A DNA stretch of 64,000 nucleotides from Ancistrus triradiatus (GCA_025084515.1 JAJAGP010001678.1:1-64000), one strand, 5' to 3'; positions 10,138 to 22,230 are shown, numbered from the stretch's first letter. Made by a program: numbers and translations. The notes: generated by a model not told the origin, from the letters alone.

Positions 10138-12658
10138 TATATAGTAATAATGTAGCTTATTGTGGATGTATGCTAAGGGAAAAAAGTATATAGTGCGCTC
10201 TCAATATGTTTTAAAAAAGCCGTGCTTAGTCTTACAAATAAGGACTGGCTTACACATATTTAGCATGCCCCGTGATGGACTGGCATACTGTCTAAGGCTT
10301 GTTTACCCCCTGTGTCCTGTGTTCTAGAATATTACAGGATAGGATAGGATAGGGACAGGTGCTTGCACAACCCTAACCAGGAAGAAGTGGGGTTAAAATG
10401 TGAAAAACAAATTTGCTTAATGTAATGTAATGCATTTTGAACATGTGTTTAGTTAATGCTTATTCATATTGCACTCCTTATTCTCGGATGCAAGCAAATA
10501 CTTGCTGATCTTGTAGACTTTGCTAGACTTTGTTTTCTAATATGCAGTCGTCTTTCTTCTCTGCATTAATATTTTAGGAGAGTTCTCTTGATTGTAACTA
10601 CTAGAAATAGGAACTTTTTACAGTACAGGGGAAAAAACAGATCGGGGAAAAATCTCTCAGTTTTCTTAAAATCCACATATCTGCAGAAATTCCATGCCAG
10701 TATCTGATGAATTCCAACACAGACACACCTCAGTGTGTCTAATTAATAAAGTACTGATTAGATAATGAAGCAGATTTTATTTATTTTTTGAAAAGTACAA
10801 GATGTGAAAGCTGTGACTGCAGTATTGATTTCTGGACTTTCCTAGGTTAAAACATTAGTATTGTTTTATAAAAAAATGAATATAAACTTGTTTTCTTTGT
10901 ATCATTATTTCTATTATTAATCGAGGTCTGAAAACCTTCATTATTCTTTATTTTAGCCAGTGTTCATTTACAGATAATAGTAAATGCTTGTCACTGCTGT
11001 AAATACATTTTTTTATTTGGAATTCCTCAGTAATTTATAGAATAAAACAAAAATATTCCATTTCACTCCAAACCATGCAGTACCTACAAATATTAAGCTG
11101 ATCATTTTAGTGGGCTCTTAATTTTTTTCAGAGCTGTATACTTGTCATTCATTAGGGGAACTCATATTAATGGTGTCATTGTCATCTTCTCAGAGCTTTA
11201 TTTAGCATTTGCAGTAACAGCAAATGGTTCGGAAGTCTTTTAATTTTTAAAAAGTTTGTAACACTAAAGTGTCATGTTTTAACCCTGCTTTTCCCGGTCA
11301 GGGTCCCAGGAGAACACAGGGCATGGGCGTAACCTTAAATCTAAATATAGTATGCCCCTGTGTGTGTGCAAACACATATAATTCAGGTCTATAGAAAGAA
11401 ATGATATTGTTAGTATAGTTTCACTCTGGTCTTACATGAAACAGCCTTTACTTATATCAGTATTTGACTATAATTTTTATTACAATGTTATAACTGTGAT
11501 CCCAGTAAAATTACTCAGGAGAGAACGTCAATTAGATTGAGTTTTTATTGAAGTTAGATTTTATGCCGTGCTCTTTGTGTTATATATGAAGGAGTATGTG
11601 ATCCACATGGTCTGCGTATGAATTATTTTTAGTGTAATAATTAATAGACACTTTTCCAAAAAAGTGATTTAATGAGATATGTAACACCTAAATTATAAGT
11701 GAAGAGTATGAAAACTAAATACGTTTGAAATACGTTTACATATGCTGATTAGCTACTGTTTCTCCTTAAAATAAATGTTATTATGAACCAATCATAATCT
11801 ACTGCCGCCGCTGAAACAATTCACCTCAGTCTTTCTGAGACATGTCAGCTTATAGAGTCACAATGGAGCTTTGCACCTTCAGCCAAGGTATCGAGACGAG
11901 AAGGCCTCGAGCAAGGTATAATACGTGATCTGATTCGGGTCTGTGAGGAGACCGGAGGACGAATCGCATTTCCTCTCCTCCCTCAATCCCTCCCCGCTCA
12001 GGTAAAACAGCAAAATGGCTAGTGTTAGGGCCTCTCTCCTGCGGCCAGCTACACTTGCCATAATGCTTGCGCTTTAGATGCTGAAGTCTACAGGGCACTC
12101 GGATCAGGGAACACTCGTTCCCCTGCCATCCTGCTCATGTCGTTTGTTGCCTGTTTTGGTGTCTGAAATTTGGCATCCAGGGAGGAGCGCTTTAGCTGGA
12201 GATTTCATTTATTTCCCTAAACATACGTTAAGCCATTGTTTCTGTTCTCCCGCCCTCCTTCTTTCTGTTTTGCCATGGAATCCGGTTTCCTGGCTAAGAT
12301 GAATGGCGAGTGTGTAAAGGAGTTGACACCACAACACTTACTGGGAGGCAGCATAAGCGGCCCCTGGTGACCTGCGATTCAAGCCCCAGATTATGGTTGT
12401 TCATTGTTTGTTTCTTGTGTTCGCTACCACAGACCATCACAGCAGCATACACACAGGGTTTCTCTTTCTGCTGCTGGTACGCTGGGCAGATCTGATTACT
12501 GTTGTGAATGCGGAATAGTAATGCGTTCTGAAGATTCTAGTAAACTTTGCTTTAATCTAATCACCACTGTGCTAGCATGATGTTTTACTAGTTACAGCAT
12601 GATTATTTTGTTAAGATTAGCATGTTTTTGCTGTGTTATAGTCAAATACATAAAGCGA
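10135..12658. other. Long stretch without recognised gene
   Basis: At 10264-10380 and 11278-11335 there are degenerate pieces of the family-B repeat tail ('gatggactggca', 'cggtcagggtccc') and a short 'aggat' tandem run near 10328. The remainder is AT-rich unique sequence. The part 11790-12300 is more balanced in base composition and may be conserved non-coding DNA. No exon with plausible splice signals and a known protein is seen. Confidence 0.45.
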
Positions 12659-13000
12659 TCACTTTATTAGGTACACCTCCTTGTTTCACTCATTGTCCAA
12701 TTTATCAGTTCCACTTAGCGTATAGAAACACTTTGTAGTACTACAAGTACGGACTGTAGTCCATCTGTTTCCTGTACTCTGTTCTCTAATGGTCAGGGCC
12801 CCACAGGAGGGTTTGGGTGGTGGATCATTCTGATCACTGCAGTGGCACTGATGTGGTGGTGGTGTGCTAGTGTGTGTTGTGTTGCTATGAGTGGATCAGA
12901 GTTTTTGAACACTGTGTTCACTCACTGTGCACTATTACACACATCTTCCATATGGCTCTGCCTTGTAGATGTAAAGTCAGAGGCAGAATCTGTTATTGCA

Positions 13001-13735
13001 CAGTCAAGTCGAGTCAGATTTATTTATAAAGCGCTTTTTACAATGGAGCATTGTCTCAAAGCAACTTTACAATTTTAGATTATCTCCTAATATCTACGTC
13101 CAATCCCAAATTGAGAAAGCCTAGGGCGACAGTGGCAAGGAAAAACTCCCTGAGTGTTATGAGGAAGAAACCTTGTGAGGACCAAGACTCAAAAAGGGAC
13201 CTCCTTCGACCCCAGCCAACCGGAGGAGGGTGAGGGTTACTGTCCTCTGGTGTGGCCTGGGTATGATGGGGCTGGAGCTGATGATGGAAGCAGCTTGGGT
13301 GAAGCTGAAGCGGATGAACATCATGTGTATGGCTGGAACTTGTACTGGAGCACAGCTTGGAGAGAAAACAGAAAATGTAGTTAGTTATGGATTAAGAGCA
13401 CAGTGTCTATGAACGATCACTGATGCCGTGTGTAGCATGAGATTCTGGCAGCATTAGCTGAAGCAGCATAGCTAGGAAGAGGAGAACCGGAAGGTAACAC
13501 AGCCAAGAGGGATCACATGAGACATTGGCAACCCCACGGGAGGCAGAAGACAGCAACCCAACGTCTCTGATCACCATAAGACTCTTTGACTCTGAACCCC
13601 CAGCTCTGCCCTTAGTCTAAGGCAAGGATGCACGAGTCAAGATCACGAGGACTGAAGCCCAGTTCAGCCAGACCCGACACTCCCGGCACAGTTTGTTAGT
13701 CTTCCTCTAATTCTTCAGCAGCACTGTTGTGACCC
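13001..13735 (+). repeat. Teleost dispersed repeat ('aagtcgagtcagatttattt')
   Basis: It starts with 'gtcagatttatttataaagc' and continues with 'cagtggcaaggaaaaactcc', 'ggaagaaaccttgtgaggac' and 'ccaagactcaaaaaggga'. The first 200 bp match the copies at 3905 and 15867. The remaining 500 bp have no second copy in the window, so the right boundary is a guess. Overlapping short frames such as 13175-13384 are not considered genes. Confidence 0.6.
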
Positions 13736-13762
13736 ACTTATACCAGCACAACACACCTTTAT

Positions 13763-13937
13763 GGGACTTTGGATTAAGGTACTGGACTTTGAACCAGGAA
13801 GTCCAGGGTTCAAATCCCAACTCTGCCAAGCTGCCACTGATGGGTCCTTGAGGAAGGCCCTTAACCCACAGTTTCTTGAATTGTGAGGTTGTATCAGTTG
13901 TAAGTCGCTCTGGTTAAGGGCGTCTGCTGCATGACAT
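13763..13937 (+). mobile_element. V-SINE copy, decayed
   Basis: The tRNA-derived head 'gggactttggattaaggtac' is followed by the B-box-like 'gggttcaaatccca', then the conserved core 'gaggaaggcccttaaccc', and the 3' part 'gtcgctctggttaagggcgt'. It lacks the usual 'gtaaatgtaaatg' tail. The V-SINE assignment rests on the conserved core known from that superfamily. It is nested in the element at 12659-14108. Confidence 0.8.
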
Positions 13938-14118
13938 ACAAGAGTCCTGACCATAAGGGAACAGAGCAAAAGGGACAAACAAAGTATGCAGATAAACAGA
14001 TGGGCTACAGTTTGTAATTGTAGAACTACAAAGTGCTTCTGTATGGTAAGTGAATCTGATAAAATGGACAATGAGTGTAGAAACGAGGAGGTGTACCTAA
14101 TAAAATGACTGGTGTGTG

Positions 14119-14267
14119 TACATTTACATTTACAGCAGTTAGCAGACGCTCTTATCCAGAGCGACTTGCTCAAGGACCCAACAGTGGCAGCTTGGCAGAG
14201 GTGGGATTTGAACCCTGGACCTTCTGGTCCATAGCCCAGTACTTTATCCACTAGGCTACCACAGTCC
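14119..14267 (-). mobile_element. V-SINE copy with internal deletion
   Basis: Minus-strand copy. The plus strand shows the tail 'acatttacatttacagcagt', a shortened middle, 'ctcaaggacccaacagtggc' and the reversed B-box 'gggatttgaaccctgga', ending at 'ggctaccacagtcc'. The segment between the tail and the core is missing compared with the copy at 57088. Confidence 0.85.
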
Positions 14268-15865
14268 TGTGTACAACTCGTTTAATGCATTAGACTGATG
14301 AGCAACAAATGGAGTTTCTTTAGCACGCCGCCGATTTGTAGTTCTAATCGAATGCAGCCCTGCATCTCTTTCTGTTCCCATGATTCTAAAAGCATTAATA
14401 TATTATTCAAAGGAAACATAACTACAGAAGAAATTAATCAAAACCCATTCAACCACTGGTGTGTCATGGGACTTGGATTCAAGTGGTGTTTTCCACAACC
14501 TGGAAAATTACAAACTTAAACCAGCCTTTTGTCACCATTTTCATCTTGTGCTGCCATCATGTTCTGGACATCTACCACGACTGGCCTTTAATGTATGTAC
14601 GGTTAAAAATGAGTAAAATAGCACACAAAGGCAACCTCTGCTTTCCAAGAAAAACCTTTGGAATCCACACGGGACACCCTTTTCGTCGTCAGCTTTCATG
14701 TCGCGCATTTGCATTTCAAATTTTGAGGTAAATTAAAGTTGGATTAAAAGCATGTTGCTCCTGTTCTATATGATTACATGGCCTGTTTATTCTAGGCGGT
14801 GTTCTTTTGGCGAGCGATCAATCAGAGAGTGTGGTATATGACAGGATTTCAGTTTCCACAGTTGCACCGAATAATGAAGGCCTTGCTGTTGCTCCTGGCA
14901 CTGAAATGGGCCTTTACTGACAGAGCCAAACCACCCTGAGCACCAGCCCTTCAGTTCGCTGTTATGAATGCAATGACAACCAGCTCAGGTAGATTGGAAC
15001 CGATGCGACTCGCCCCCCTCCATTTTCAGACGATTTGTATACGTTCGGCTAACAGCCAGCCGGGCGAGTTTTTCGAGCGTGGTTTGCGTCGTGCTGCTGC
15101 TGATGTGATCTAGGCCAGCCGGAGCCCGAACAAAGAGGTTTTGGGCTTCACATGAACAGCAGGTGTGCTTCCCCTCTGAGTCAATTTCCTACCTACAGTG
15201 GCTCGCTCTCTCTGCCTTGATTTCTCACCTCTGCAATATCCAGCGCTGATATTCCAGCCTTCTTCGAGGTCACGCCATGCATTTGCTTTCCACTGCTCCG
15301 AGGGGAGGAGACATATCTACGGGGAGACAGCACTTATTGCTGTGTTTTGTTTTCTCCACCTTTCACCATATTCCCACCGTATTATTGTTGCTTTCTGGAT
15401 TTCGCTCATTGTTTTCTCACCTCGGGTGGCCAGTTTCCTGCAAAGATTTCAGCCCGGCTCGGCTTCTGATGCATGTTTTACAGTAACATTATCATTACGT
15501 CTGTTGAAATACTTATTTTCTTCACGGGAACAGTGTGAGGTTTTTCATCCTAGATGTGCCCGGGTTGATTTAGTTTTCTCATTTGCATTGTTAGAAGGGG
15601 TCAAGAGCAGAGCCGCAGGTCTGTGTGTGGGAGGTGGTGAAATACTGAGTTGACCCATGATCTCCTTGACACCAGTCCGTTTTACATCATTAATGACTTA
15701 ATTCATGTAATTGCTATCTACTCGATGTTTATTCAGGAGCTGATAAATTCCTTGTGCCTACAAAGCTGGGCAAAAGTTCAGAATAGATCGGTGTGTTTGA
15801 GTGTGTGAATGTATATGTACTTTCTGAGTGTGTGTTTGGATTAAAACAGCATAAAGCCATAGGCA
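14268..15865. other. Repeat-poor unique sequence
   Basis: No dispersed repeat is recognised. A 151-codon open frame at 15198-15653 (plus) has no recognisable domain, no signal of splicing and a composition typical of chance. The whole stretch could contain conserved non-coding elements. Confidence 0.45.
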
Positions 15866-16210
15866 AAGTCAAGTCATATTTATATCTATAGCACTTTTTG
15901 ACAATGCAGCATTGTCTTGAAGCCGTTTTATAATTGTATATAACGCTACCAGTGGGACTGTGGTAGCCTAGTGGTTAAGGTACTGGACCATGGACGAGAA
16001 GGTCCAGGGTTCAAATCCCACCACTGCTAAGCTGCCGCTGTTGGGTCCTTGAGCAAGACCCTTAACCCACAATTGCTTGGATTGTAAGACTGTACCAATT
16101 GTAAGTCACTCTGGATAAGGGTGTCTGCTAAATGCTGTAAATGTAAATGTATACATCTTCTATTATATATGGCCAGTCTCTAATTGAGCAAGCCTAGGCT
16201 GACAGTGGCA
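15866..16210 (+). repeat. Teleost dispersed repeat split by a SINE
   Basis: The left part 15866-15950 ('aagtcaagtcatatttatat', 'gcagcattgtcttgaagc') and the right part about 16165-16210 ('aattgagcaagcctaggct', 'gacagtggca') are consecutive in the copy at 13001, but here a V-SINE lies between them. The repeat is therefore older than that SINE. Confidence 0.7.
15953..16151 (+). mobile_element. V-SINE copy, essentially full length
   Basis: The head 'gggactgtggtagcctagtg' holds an A-box-like segment. The B-box-like 'gggttcaaatccca' follows about 50 bp later, then 'ccttgagcaagacccttaac', the 3' part 'cactctggataagggtgtct', and a 'gtaaatgtaaatgt' tail. It would be transcribed by RNA polymerase III if active. 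It is inserted in the teleost repeat around it. Confidence 0.88.
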
Positions 16211-16256
16211 ATTTGTTTTGTGTGATTCCTTCTGCTCAAATCTTTCCTTAGATTTT

Positions 16257-16453
16257 GGGACTTTGGTAGCCTAGTGGTTAAGGTACTGGACTCTGGACCA
16301 GAAGATCCAGGGTTCAAATCCCACCCTACCAAGCTGCCATTGTTGGGTCCTTGAGCAATACCCTTAACCCATTTGGAGCTTGGACAGTAAGACTGTACCA
16401 ATTGTAAGTCACTCTGGATAAGGGCGTCTGCTAAATGCTGTAAATGTAAACGT
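16257..16453 (+). mobile_element. V-SINE copy, essentially full length
   Basis: Same order of parts as the copy 300 bp upstream: tRNA-like head 'gggactttggtagcctagtg', B-box region, core 'ccttgagcaatacccttaac' and 'aaatgctgtaaatgtaaacg' tail. A few bases are lost after the B box ('ccaccctaccaagctg'). Confidence 0.88.
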
Positions 16454-17136
16454 AGATTTATATGAAATCATACAAAATCTCTTTAAAAAAATTTTTTATT
16501 CACATACTGTGCCCTTCTTTCCCCGTTTACTGCTGCTGCTAATTTCTATCGTTGCTAATAGAGATGTAATTAACGCGAGGACACTCAAAATAGTGGCTCA
16601 GCACTGGAGGAGATACCCTACATCCTGGTTGTACCAAGCTGCTTGATGAAACAGGCAGTCTTTGTTCAATTTGATTACATCTCTCTCATGGATTAAATAA
16701 ACAACACCTGCAGTGACACATGAGGAGTGATAAATTAACTGGCTGTGCTAATGCGCTTGCATGTAGCACACATGGAAGGTTTGGAAGCGAAAATACTGTC
16801 TCGTAGTTATTATAAAAAAGATTATTTATTTCACTTCTGACTAGCATGTCTTTCATGTTTTTGTCCCATCTGTAGAAGATTAGTGGCAAAAAAAATCCAT
16901 TTCAGGATCCTCCCAGAAGATTGTGAAGTATAATTTCAGACACTGTTTTATGACTGCGATGATAAGTGAGCACCAAAGGAATTCAATTTAACAGTGGATT
17001 ATATGTAAGATATATATCTGTTCTCTCTCTGTTTCTCATGTACGTATCCCGCCAACAGCACTGGGGACGGGAATGATCGTCCGTAGGTGTCTAATGGAGG
17101 GCGCTGTTCACTCACTTTCCATACCCGCTAACCTGT
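16454..17136. other. Repeat-poor sequence, possible conserved non-coding island
   Basis: No gene or repeat is recognised. The part 16550-16770 has TAAT/ATTA motifs in balanced-composition sequence, as often seen in vertebrate enhancers. This is only a suggestion. Confidence 0.35.
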
Positions 17137-17260
17137 GGGACTGTGGTAGCCTAGCGGTTAAGGTACTGGACTATGAACCAGAAGGTCCAGGGTTCAAATC
17201 CTGCCTCTGTCAAGCTGCTGCTCTTGGGTCCTTGAGCAAGGCCCTTAACCCACAAGTTTG
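17137..17260 (+). mobile_element. V-SINE copy, 3'-truncated
   Basis: The head 'gggactgtggtagcctagcg', the B-box region and the core 'cttgagcaaggcccttaacc' are present. The similarity stops right after 'cccacaa', so the 3' third and tail are missing. Confidence 0.87.
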
Positions 17261-17837
17261 TGTTACCCAGGTTTGACTTCCCCTCACCGTCTCCACTTCT
17301 GCACCTCCTTCTCTTCTTGTAAATCACAGCTGAAACCTCATGATGTTCAGCTCGCATACCTAGCAAGTTTTTTAAATCTTTATTCTCATACACACTTGTT
17401 ACGGCGTATTAAGTTCTATAATGCAATTTTAATTCTGTCTTATTTTCTCATTTGCTGTTTTATTTTTGCCTTCTATTTCTTATGGCTATTTAATTGTGTT
17501 TTTAGCTGTGTGTTTGTATGCACTGTGCTTGAGTAACTTGAAAGGCACTTAAAGTACAATTATATTATTCTATTATGCATTATATTATTATTATGACTTT
17601 TTCCATCTCATAAAATCTACAGACTAACGGCTTGGGACCAGAACTGAACAGAGTTACTGGGCACTCTCAGTGGGACACTTCAGAGAGACCAGCAGACCTA
17701 AACAAATGTCTTTTGCATGTTCTCCCATGTGGACGCATACATGTGTCACATACATGTGTGTGTGTACATATACACATACACACACACACACACAGAGTTG
17801 TTATATGGGTGGCAGTATATTTACTGTATGTGGGAGG
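17261..17837. other. Unique sequence with a (CA)n run
   Basis: No gene is recognised. A GT/CA microsatellite occupies about 17755-17796. T-rich frames at 17258-17536 have no domain content. Confidence 0.5.
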
Positions 17838-19159
17838 CACAGTAGTGCAAGTAGTTTGTGAACCCTTTAGAACTTTCTATATTTCTGCATAAATATGACC
17901 ATCATCAGATTTTCACACAAGTCCTAAAAGGAGATAAAGAGAACCCAGTTAAACAAATGAGACACAAATATTATACTTGGTCATTTATTTATTGAGGAAA
18001 ATGATCCAATATTACATATTAGTGAGTGGCAAAAGTATGTGAACCTCTAGGACTAGCAGTTAATTTGAAGGTGAAATTATAGTCAGGTGTTTTCAATCAA
18101 TGGGATGCCAATCAGGTGTGAGTGGGCACCCTGTTTTATTTAAAGAACAGGGATCTATCAAAGTCTGCTCTTCACAACACATGTTTGTGGAAGTGTATCA
18201 TGGCATGAACAGATGCTGATGCTCATCATGCTGGAAAAGGTTACAAAACCATCTCTAAAGAGTTTGGACTCCACCAATCCAAAGTCAGACAGATTGTGTA
18301 CAAATGGAGGAAATTCAACACCAGGGTAACTTCTAAGCAACTGAAGACCTCTCTCACATTGGCTAATGTTAATGTTCATGAGTCCACCATCAGAAGAACA
18401 CTGAACAACAATGGTGTGCATGGCAGGGTTGCAAGGAGAAAAGCCACTGCTCTCCAAAAAGAACATTGCTGCTCGTCTGCAGTTTGATAAAGATCACGTG
18501 GACAAGCCAGAAGGCTATTGGAAGAAAGAATGTTTTGTGGACGGATGAGACCAAAATAGAACTTTTTGGATTAAAAGAAAAGCGTTATGTTAGGAGAGAG
18601 GAAAACACTGCATTCCAGCATAAGAACCTTATCCCATCTGTGAAACATGGTGATGGTTAATCATGGTTTGGGCCTGTTTTGCTGCATCTGGGTCAGGACG
18701 GCTTGGCCATCATTGATGGGAACAATGAATTCTGAATTATATTAGATAATTTGAAATGTTGTGGAAGGACCTGAAGTGAGCAGCTAATGTGAGGAAACCC
18801 ACCAACATCCCAGAGTTGAAGCTGTTCTCTGTATGGAGGAATGGGCTAAAATTCCTGATCAACAGTTACAGGAAAACGTTTAGCTTGCAGTTATTGCTGC
18901 ACGGGGGGGTCACACCAGATAGTGAAAGCAAAGGGTCACATACTTTTGCCACTCACTAATATGTAATATTGGATCATTTTCCTCAATAAATAAATGACCA
19001 AGTACATAATATTTTTGTCTCATTTTTTTTTAACAGGGTTCTCTTTATGAACCTAGTTTAGGATTTGTGTGAAAATCTGATGATGTTTTAGCTCATATTT
19101 ATGCAGAAATACAGAAAATTTGAGTTATATAGTTTCACAAACTTTCAAACACCACTGTA
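17838..19159 (+). mobile_element. Tc1 family 1, copy 1
   Basis: Inverted ends are visible: 'agtttgtgaaccctttagaa' near the left end and 'tttcacaaactttcaaacac' with 'cactgta' at the right. Subterminal sequence also matches the other family copies ('gaggaaaatgatccaatatt' on both sides, in inverse orientation). Several internal deletions remove parts of the transposase gene. The sequence at the left tip is mutated ('cacagtagtgc'). Confidence 0.93.
18200..18922 (+). pseudogene. Tc1 transposase pseudogene (copy 1)
   Basis: Plus-strand remnants of a DD34E-type Tc1 transposase. The N-terminal helix-turn-helix region is present but has lost the residues just after the start. A deletion removes the linker between 'KWRKFN' and 'RVTSKQLKTSLTLANVNVHE'. 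The first catalytic Asp region reads LWTDETKIELFGLKEKR. A further deletion removes the segment with the second Asp and the catalytic Glu. The final part resumes at the 'CCGRT' codons and ends at about 18922. It cannot encode a working enzyme. Confidence 0.9.
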
Positions 19160-19615
19160 TTTATGAAACTGGTGGGATTGAACTTATTAATATTAACATC
19201 TGCTTAGAGTTAGTCACTCACAGATCTAAAGGGTCGGACTGTTGCTTGCTCCATATATGGAATCATTAATTAGTAGTTAATCCTAATGTACTCTTCATAT
19301 GCATAGGGAAAAACACTCTCGTGTGAGAGCTGTGGCAGTCATTTCTGAAACAACAAACTAAAAGAAGTTGTGAATAAAATAAAAGGCTTTCTTCTCAATG
19401 AGCAGTAAACCAAAAAACATAAAAGTGGAAATTAGGATTTGCATATTTCTGCGTTGAACGAGTGTTTGAAATATGATACCATGTTTTCCTTCTCAAAGCA
19501 GTTCTCTCATTTGTGTCTAATTAAGGCCAAAGTTCAAAGTAGATGGTTGTGCATGCAGCAACAATGCTTCATGTAAGCAACCAGACAAAGGTCACGCTAT
19601 GAAAGAAAGCCTTCC

Positions 19616-19648
<33 letters not shown>

Positions 19649-20350
19649 AGGCAGCATATGCATACAGCAGCAACACAAAAGCGTTAATGTATTAAGCAGT
19701 GTGGCTTCACTTTCAAAGAGACTAATTAATAAAACAGGAGTGGCCCTCTCATGTAGCCTGTCAGTGTGGACAAAAGCAGTTCTGTTAAGCTGCAGTCAAT
19801 CTATTCCCCTGCCAGTCAGCTCAAGCTGCCCAAATGATGGGAGGCCCTTTTTGCCACAGGCAACACAGTCTCTAATCAGCTGTTAATAGGCTTAATTGGA
19901 CGTTAAAATATCTCAACGGATAAAACAGACAATGTTTGGGCATATGGCCCCTGCATGGCCCAGCTGACACACATGCACTCATTTGAATCAGCGCGCTTTT
20001 ATTGTTTTACACTCATCTCTCAGATTGGATTTGTCTGCTTTGGCCATTTTAAGCATTATAATTCTAACAACGATCGAATAGTTCGTATTTTTAACTTGTT
20101 TGTGGGAACCTATTTTCAGCGTTCCAAGTTGTTGATAGGATTGAAATGGAGTGACTTGGGTAGCTATTTGAAGTGTCCCATATTCGGCACTGGTTATCCT
20201 TATGCCATACCGAATGCAATAACAGCCTTTTGTCACTCTGTTATGTACTTCTTCTGACCCATGTGTTACTCAAGACTTTGTCTGTTGAAACTGGTTACCA
20301 CATGTTCTGCACACATCCCAGAGTCTGCCCAACAATTGCTGTTGGATGTG
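19160..20350. other. Unique sequence with (GA)n, possible conserved island
   Basis: A (GA)n microsatellite lies at about 19617-19650. The segment 19680-19910 has balanced composition with several TTAAT/ATTAA motifs, and is a candidate conserved non-coding element. No exon is recognised. Confidence 0.4.
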
Positions 20351-20351
20351 A

Positions 20352-20930
20352 CCAGGGGCGTTTCTGCGGCGCACACACAATTTAGAGGGGCACAGCTCTA
20401 CCCCTCTGCTTGCCAGTCAGTCATAGGGCCACAACTGTGCATAAACAATAAGCCTGTTGAAGTGATGTAACACTAAAGTGGACGTTTTTCTGCCATGGTT
20501 GAGAAATGAAGAACAAATGAACTAGGCCTTTTTAATATCATTGACGCTAGTTTAATTAAAGCCTTTGCTTTAGTGGTCTGTGTACTTTTGGTAGGCTATA
20601 CGGTTATCAGTAGCTAGCCAAAACATATAGGTGTGAACTGTTAATACCTTGCCTGCAGCGTGGTTGACTTTCTGTTACATATTTGCGTATTTGCATTAAT
20701 ACATGCAAAAAAACGAAAGAAACTGGCTCTGAATTAAAGCTTTGCCCACCCAAGATGTTGGGACGTTATGGGAAGTGTTTTGTCTGTTCTGTATTTGTGT
20801 GGTGTGTCCTGTAGTTCTGCTCAGCCATCCAGGAAAATATTTTGTTTTTACCCCTGTGATTTTAATGGGGCTCAGAAATATTTTATTAGGGCATGTGCCC
20901 CAGTAAAGGGGGTCGGCGATGACCATAGAT
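20352..20930. repeat. Possible hAT-like repeat ('caggggcgtttct' end)
   Basis: It starts with 'ccaggggcgtttctgcggcg' followed by 'aggggcacagc', and near the other edge shows 'gggcatgtgccccagtaaag', an arrangement like a fish hAT MITE whose ends carry 'caggggcg'. The ends are not clean inverted repeats and there is no second copy in the window. Weakly supported. Confidence 0.35.
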
Positions 20931-21087
20931 GTGACTATTTTACCCCTAGATGTGACATCGCTGCTGTTTGAAATGGAAATCTATAATGTGTAATGATTAG
21001 CTTACACTTAGAGTAAACTGTTTTACGTTCATCTGACATTTTAATAGTAATTTGAACTAATTAAGGATTTGTTTCGTCCTTTTTACG

Positions 21088-21560
21088 TACAGTGGGTTCC
21101 AAAAGTCTGAGACAATTAGCGAAAATGCTTTTGTTTTGCTGGTATTGACTCCACAAGTTTATGCAAAATCTGATGATCCATGTTAACCCAGCATTTACAG
21201 TTAGTCTTCTATCAGACGCTGTCATCCAGAGTGACTTACAACTGAAACAGTCTTACAATCCAAGCAATTGTGGGTTAAGGTCATTGCTCAAGGACCCAAC
21301 AGTGGCAGCTTGGCAGATGTAGGATTTGAACCCTGGACTGGACTGTCCCTGATTTCACAATATTTCAAAATAGCATCTTGTGATGTTAATGAATGCTTGG
21401 CTTTCTCTGTCTTCAAGTGCCCCCATTAAATGACTGATGGGGATTAGGTTAGGTGACCGTGGAGGAAAGTTCATGACAGTCAGCACTCCTTGTTTTGGGT
21501 CTTTACATATGTGAGTAAACAAAGCTAATAAATGACTGTTATTAAATGTGCACATCCCTT
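21088..21560 (-). mobile_element. Tc1-like fragment (family 3) with nested SINE
   Basis: The left end 'tacagtgggttccaaaagtc' with 'tgagacaattag' sits on a TA and matches the end of the MITE at 36461. The minus strand of 21355-21555 encodes a fragment reading FPPRSPNLIPISHLMGALED, which corresponds to the catalytic-Glu region of Tc1 transposases (usual form SPDLNPIEHLW); the Glu is replaced by Ser here. A V-SINE (21191-21348) interrupts the element. The far end is lost. Confidence 0.75.
21191..21348 (-). mobile_element. V-SINE copy nested in Tc1 fragment
   Basis: Minus-strand copy: 'gcatttacagttagtcttct', 'agagtgacttacaactg', 'caagcaattgtgggttaagg', 'ctcaaggacccaacagtggc' and reversed B-box 'aggatttgaaccctggac'. 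The tRNA-like head beyond the B-box is truncated. Confidence 0.85.
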
Positions 21561-22110
21561 TTATAATAATCCCTTCTATGCTAAGAATGTAGTGCTTTTG
21601 TATGTTTTATTATTTGTGTTGATTAAATAGTTTAATAAGAAATAAATACATGGCTGTATTCATTCATTTGTCTTCATACATGCTTCTGATCAAATTGAAT
21701 CGAAATGTTAAAATATTCATCATCAGCCTAAACAGAACAGGTTTAGATTTCCTGCTTATTACGGAGTGCAGAACTGTATGGGTTTGGTAATATGTAGGTA
21801 CTTACCATTCCACCACAAAAGCAATCATCGACTCATTGTTAAGAGCTGCTGCTGTGCCGGGATGCAAATTGCTTCGTTTCGTAAATCGTACACGAGACCC
21901 GGTCCCTTGTAGCGTGAAGCCAATTTGGCCCTGACCTGAGTCTGACCTCGGGTCTGCACAAAGTGCCTGTGTTGTAATAGCCACCATATTTGCCCGCAAC
22001 ACAGACACAACAATCTAATGAACAATCTGATGTCGTTATGACCAAAAAGAGATAATATTCATTCATTCATTCTTCCTGTGGGTTGGTTCAATAAATTTAA
22101 TCATTTTAGC
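21561..22110. other. Unique sequence, no gene seen
   Basis: A short (ATTC)n run lies at about 22057-22073. Overlapping minus-strand frames at 21802-22066 share no motif with known proteins. Confidence 0.5.
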
Positions 22111-22226
22111 CGACTTACAACTGATCAAATTTTACAATTCAAGCAATTTTGGCATAAGAGTCTTGCTGAAAGACCCAAAAATGGCATCTTGGCAGTGGTG
22201 GGATTTGAACCTGGCTCTACAACAAT
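22111..22226 (-). mobile_element. V-SINE fragment, highly diverged
   Basis: 'cgacttacaactgatc', 'caagcaattttggcataaga' and 'gggatttgaacctgg' follow the order of the SINE core and reversed B-box. It is more diverged than its immediate neighbour at 22231, so it is older. Confidence 0.75.
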
Positions 22227-22230
22227 CCCG

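Larger units (their letters stand above)
12659..14108. mobile_element. DNA element with about 90-bp inverted repeats, carrying nested repeats
   Basis: The left arm (12659-12748) begins 'tcactttattaggtacacct'. The right arm (about 14018-14108) is its imperfect reverse complement, ending 'aggtgtacctaataaaatga'. The arms also share 'ggacaatgag' and 'ctacaaagtg' steps. Between them lie a teleost repeat (13001-13735) and a SINE (13763-13937), both later insertions. No transposase is seen. It resembles the common fish 'ttattaggtacacc' MITE, whose superfamily I cannot fix. Confidence 0.75.

Noticed and set aside
15198..15653. 151-codon open frame, plus strand
   Set aside because: No domain, no exon-type features and a phase with another open frame (15277-15486); considered chance.
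15953..17260. Possible tRNA genes from the 'gggactgtggtagcctagtg ... gggttcaaatcc' segments
   Set aside because: The segments recur about fifteen times joined to the same V-SINE core and tail and lack a proper acceptor stem, so they are SINE heads rather than tRNA genes.
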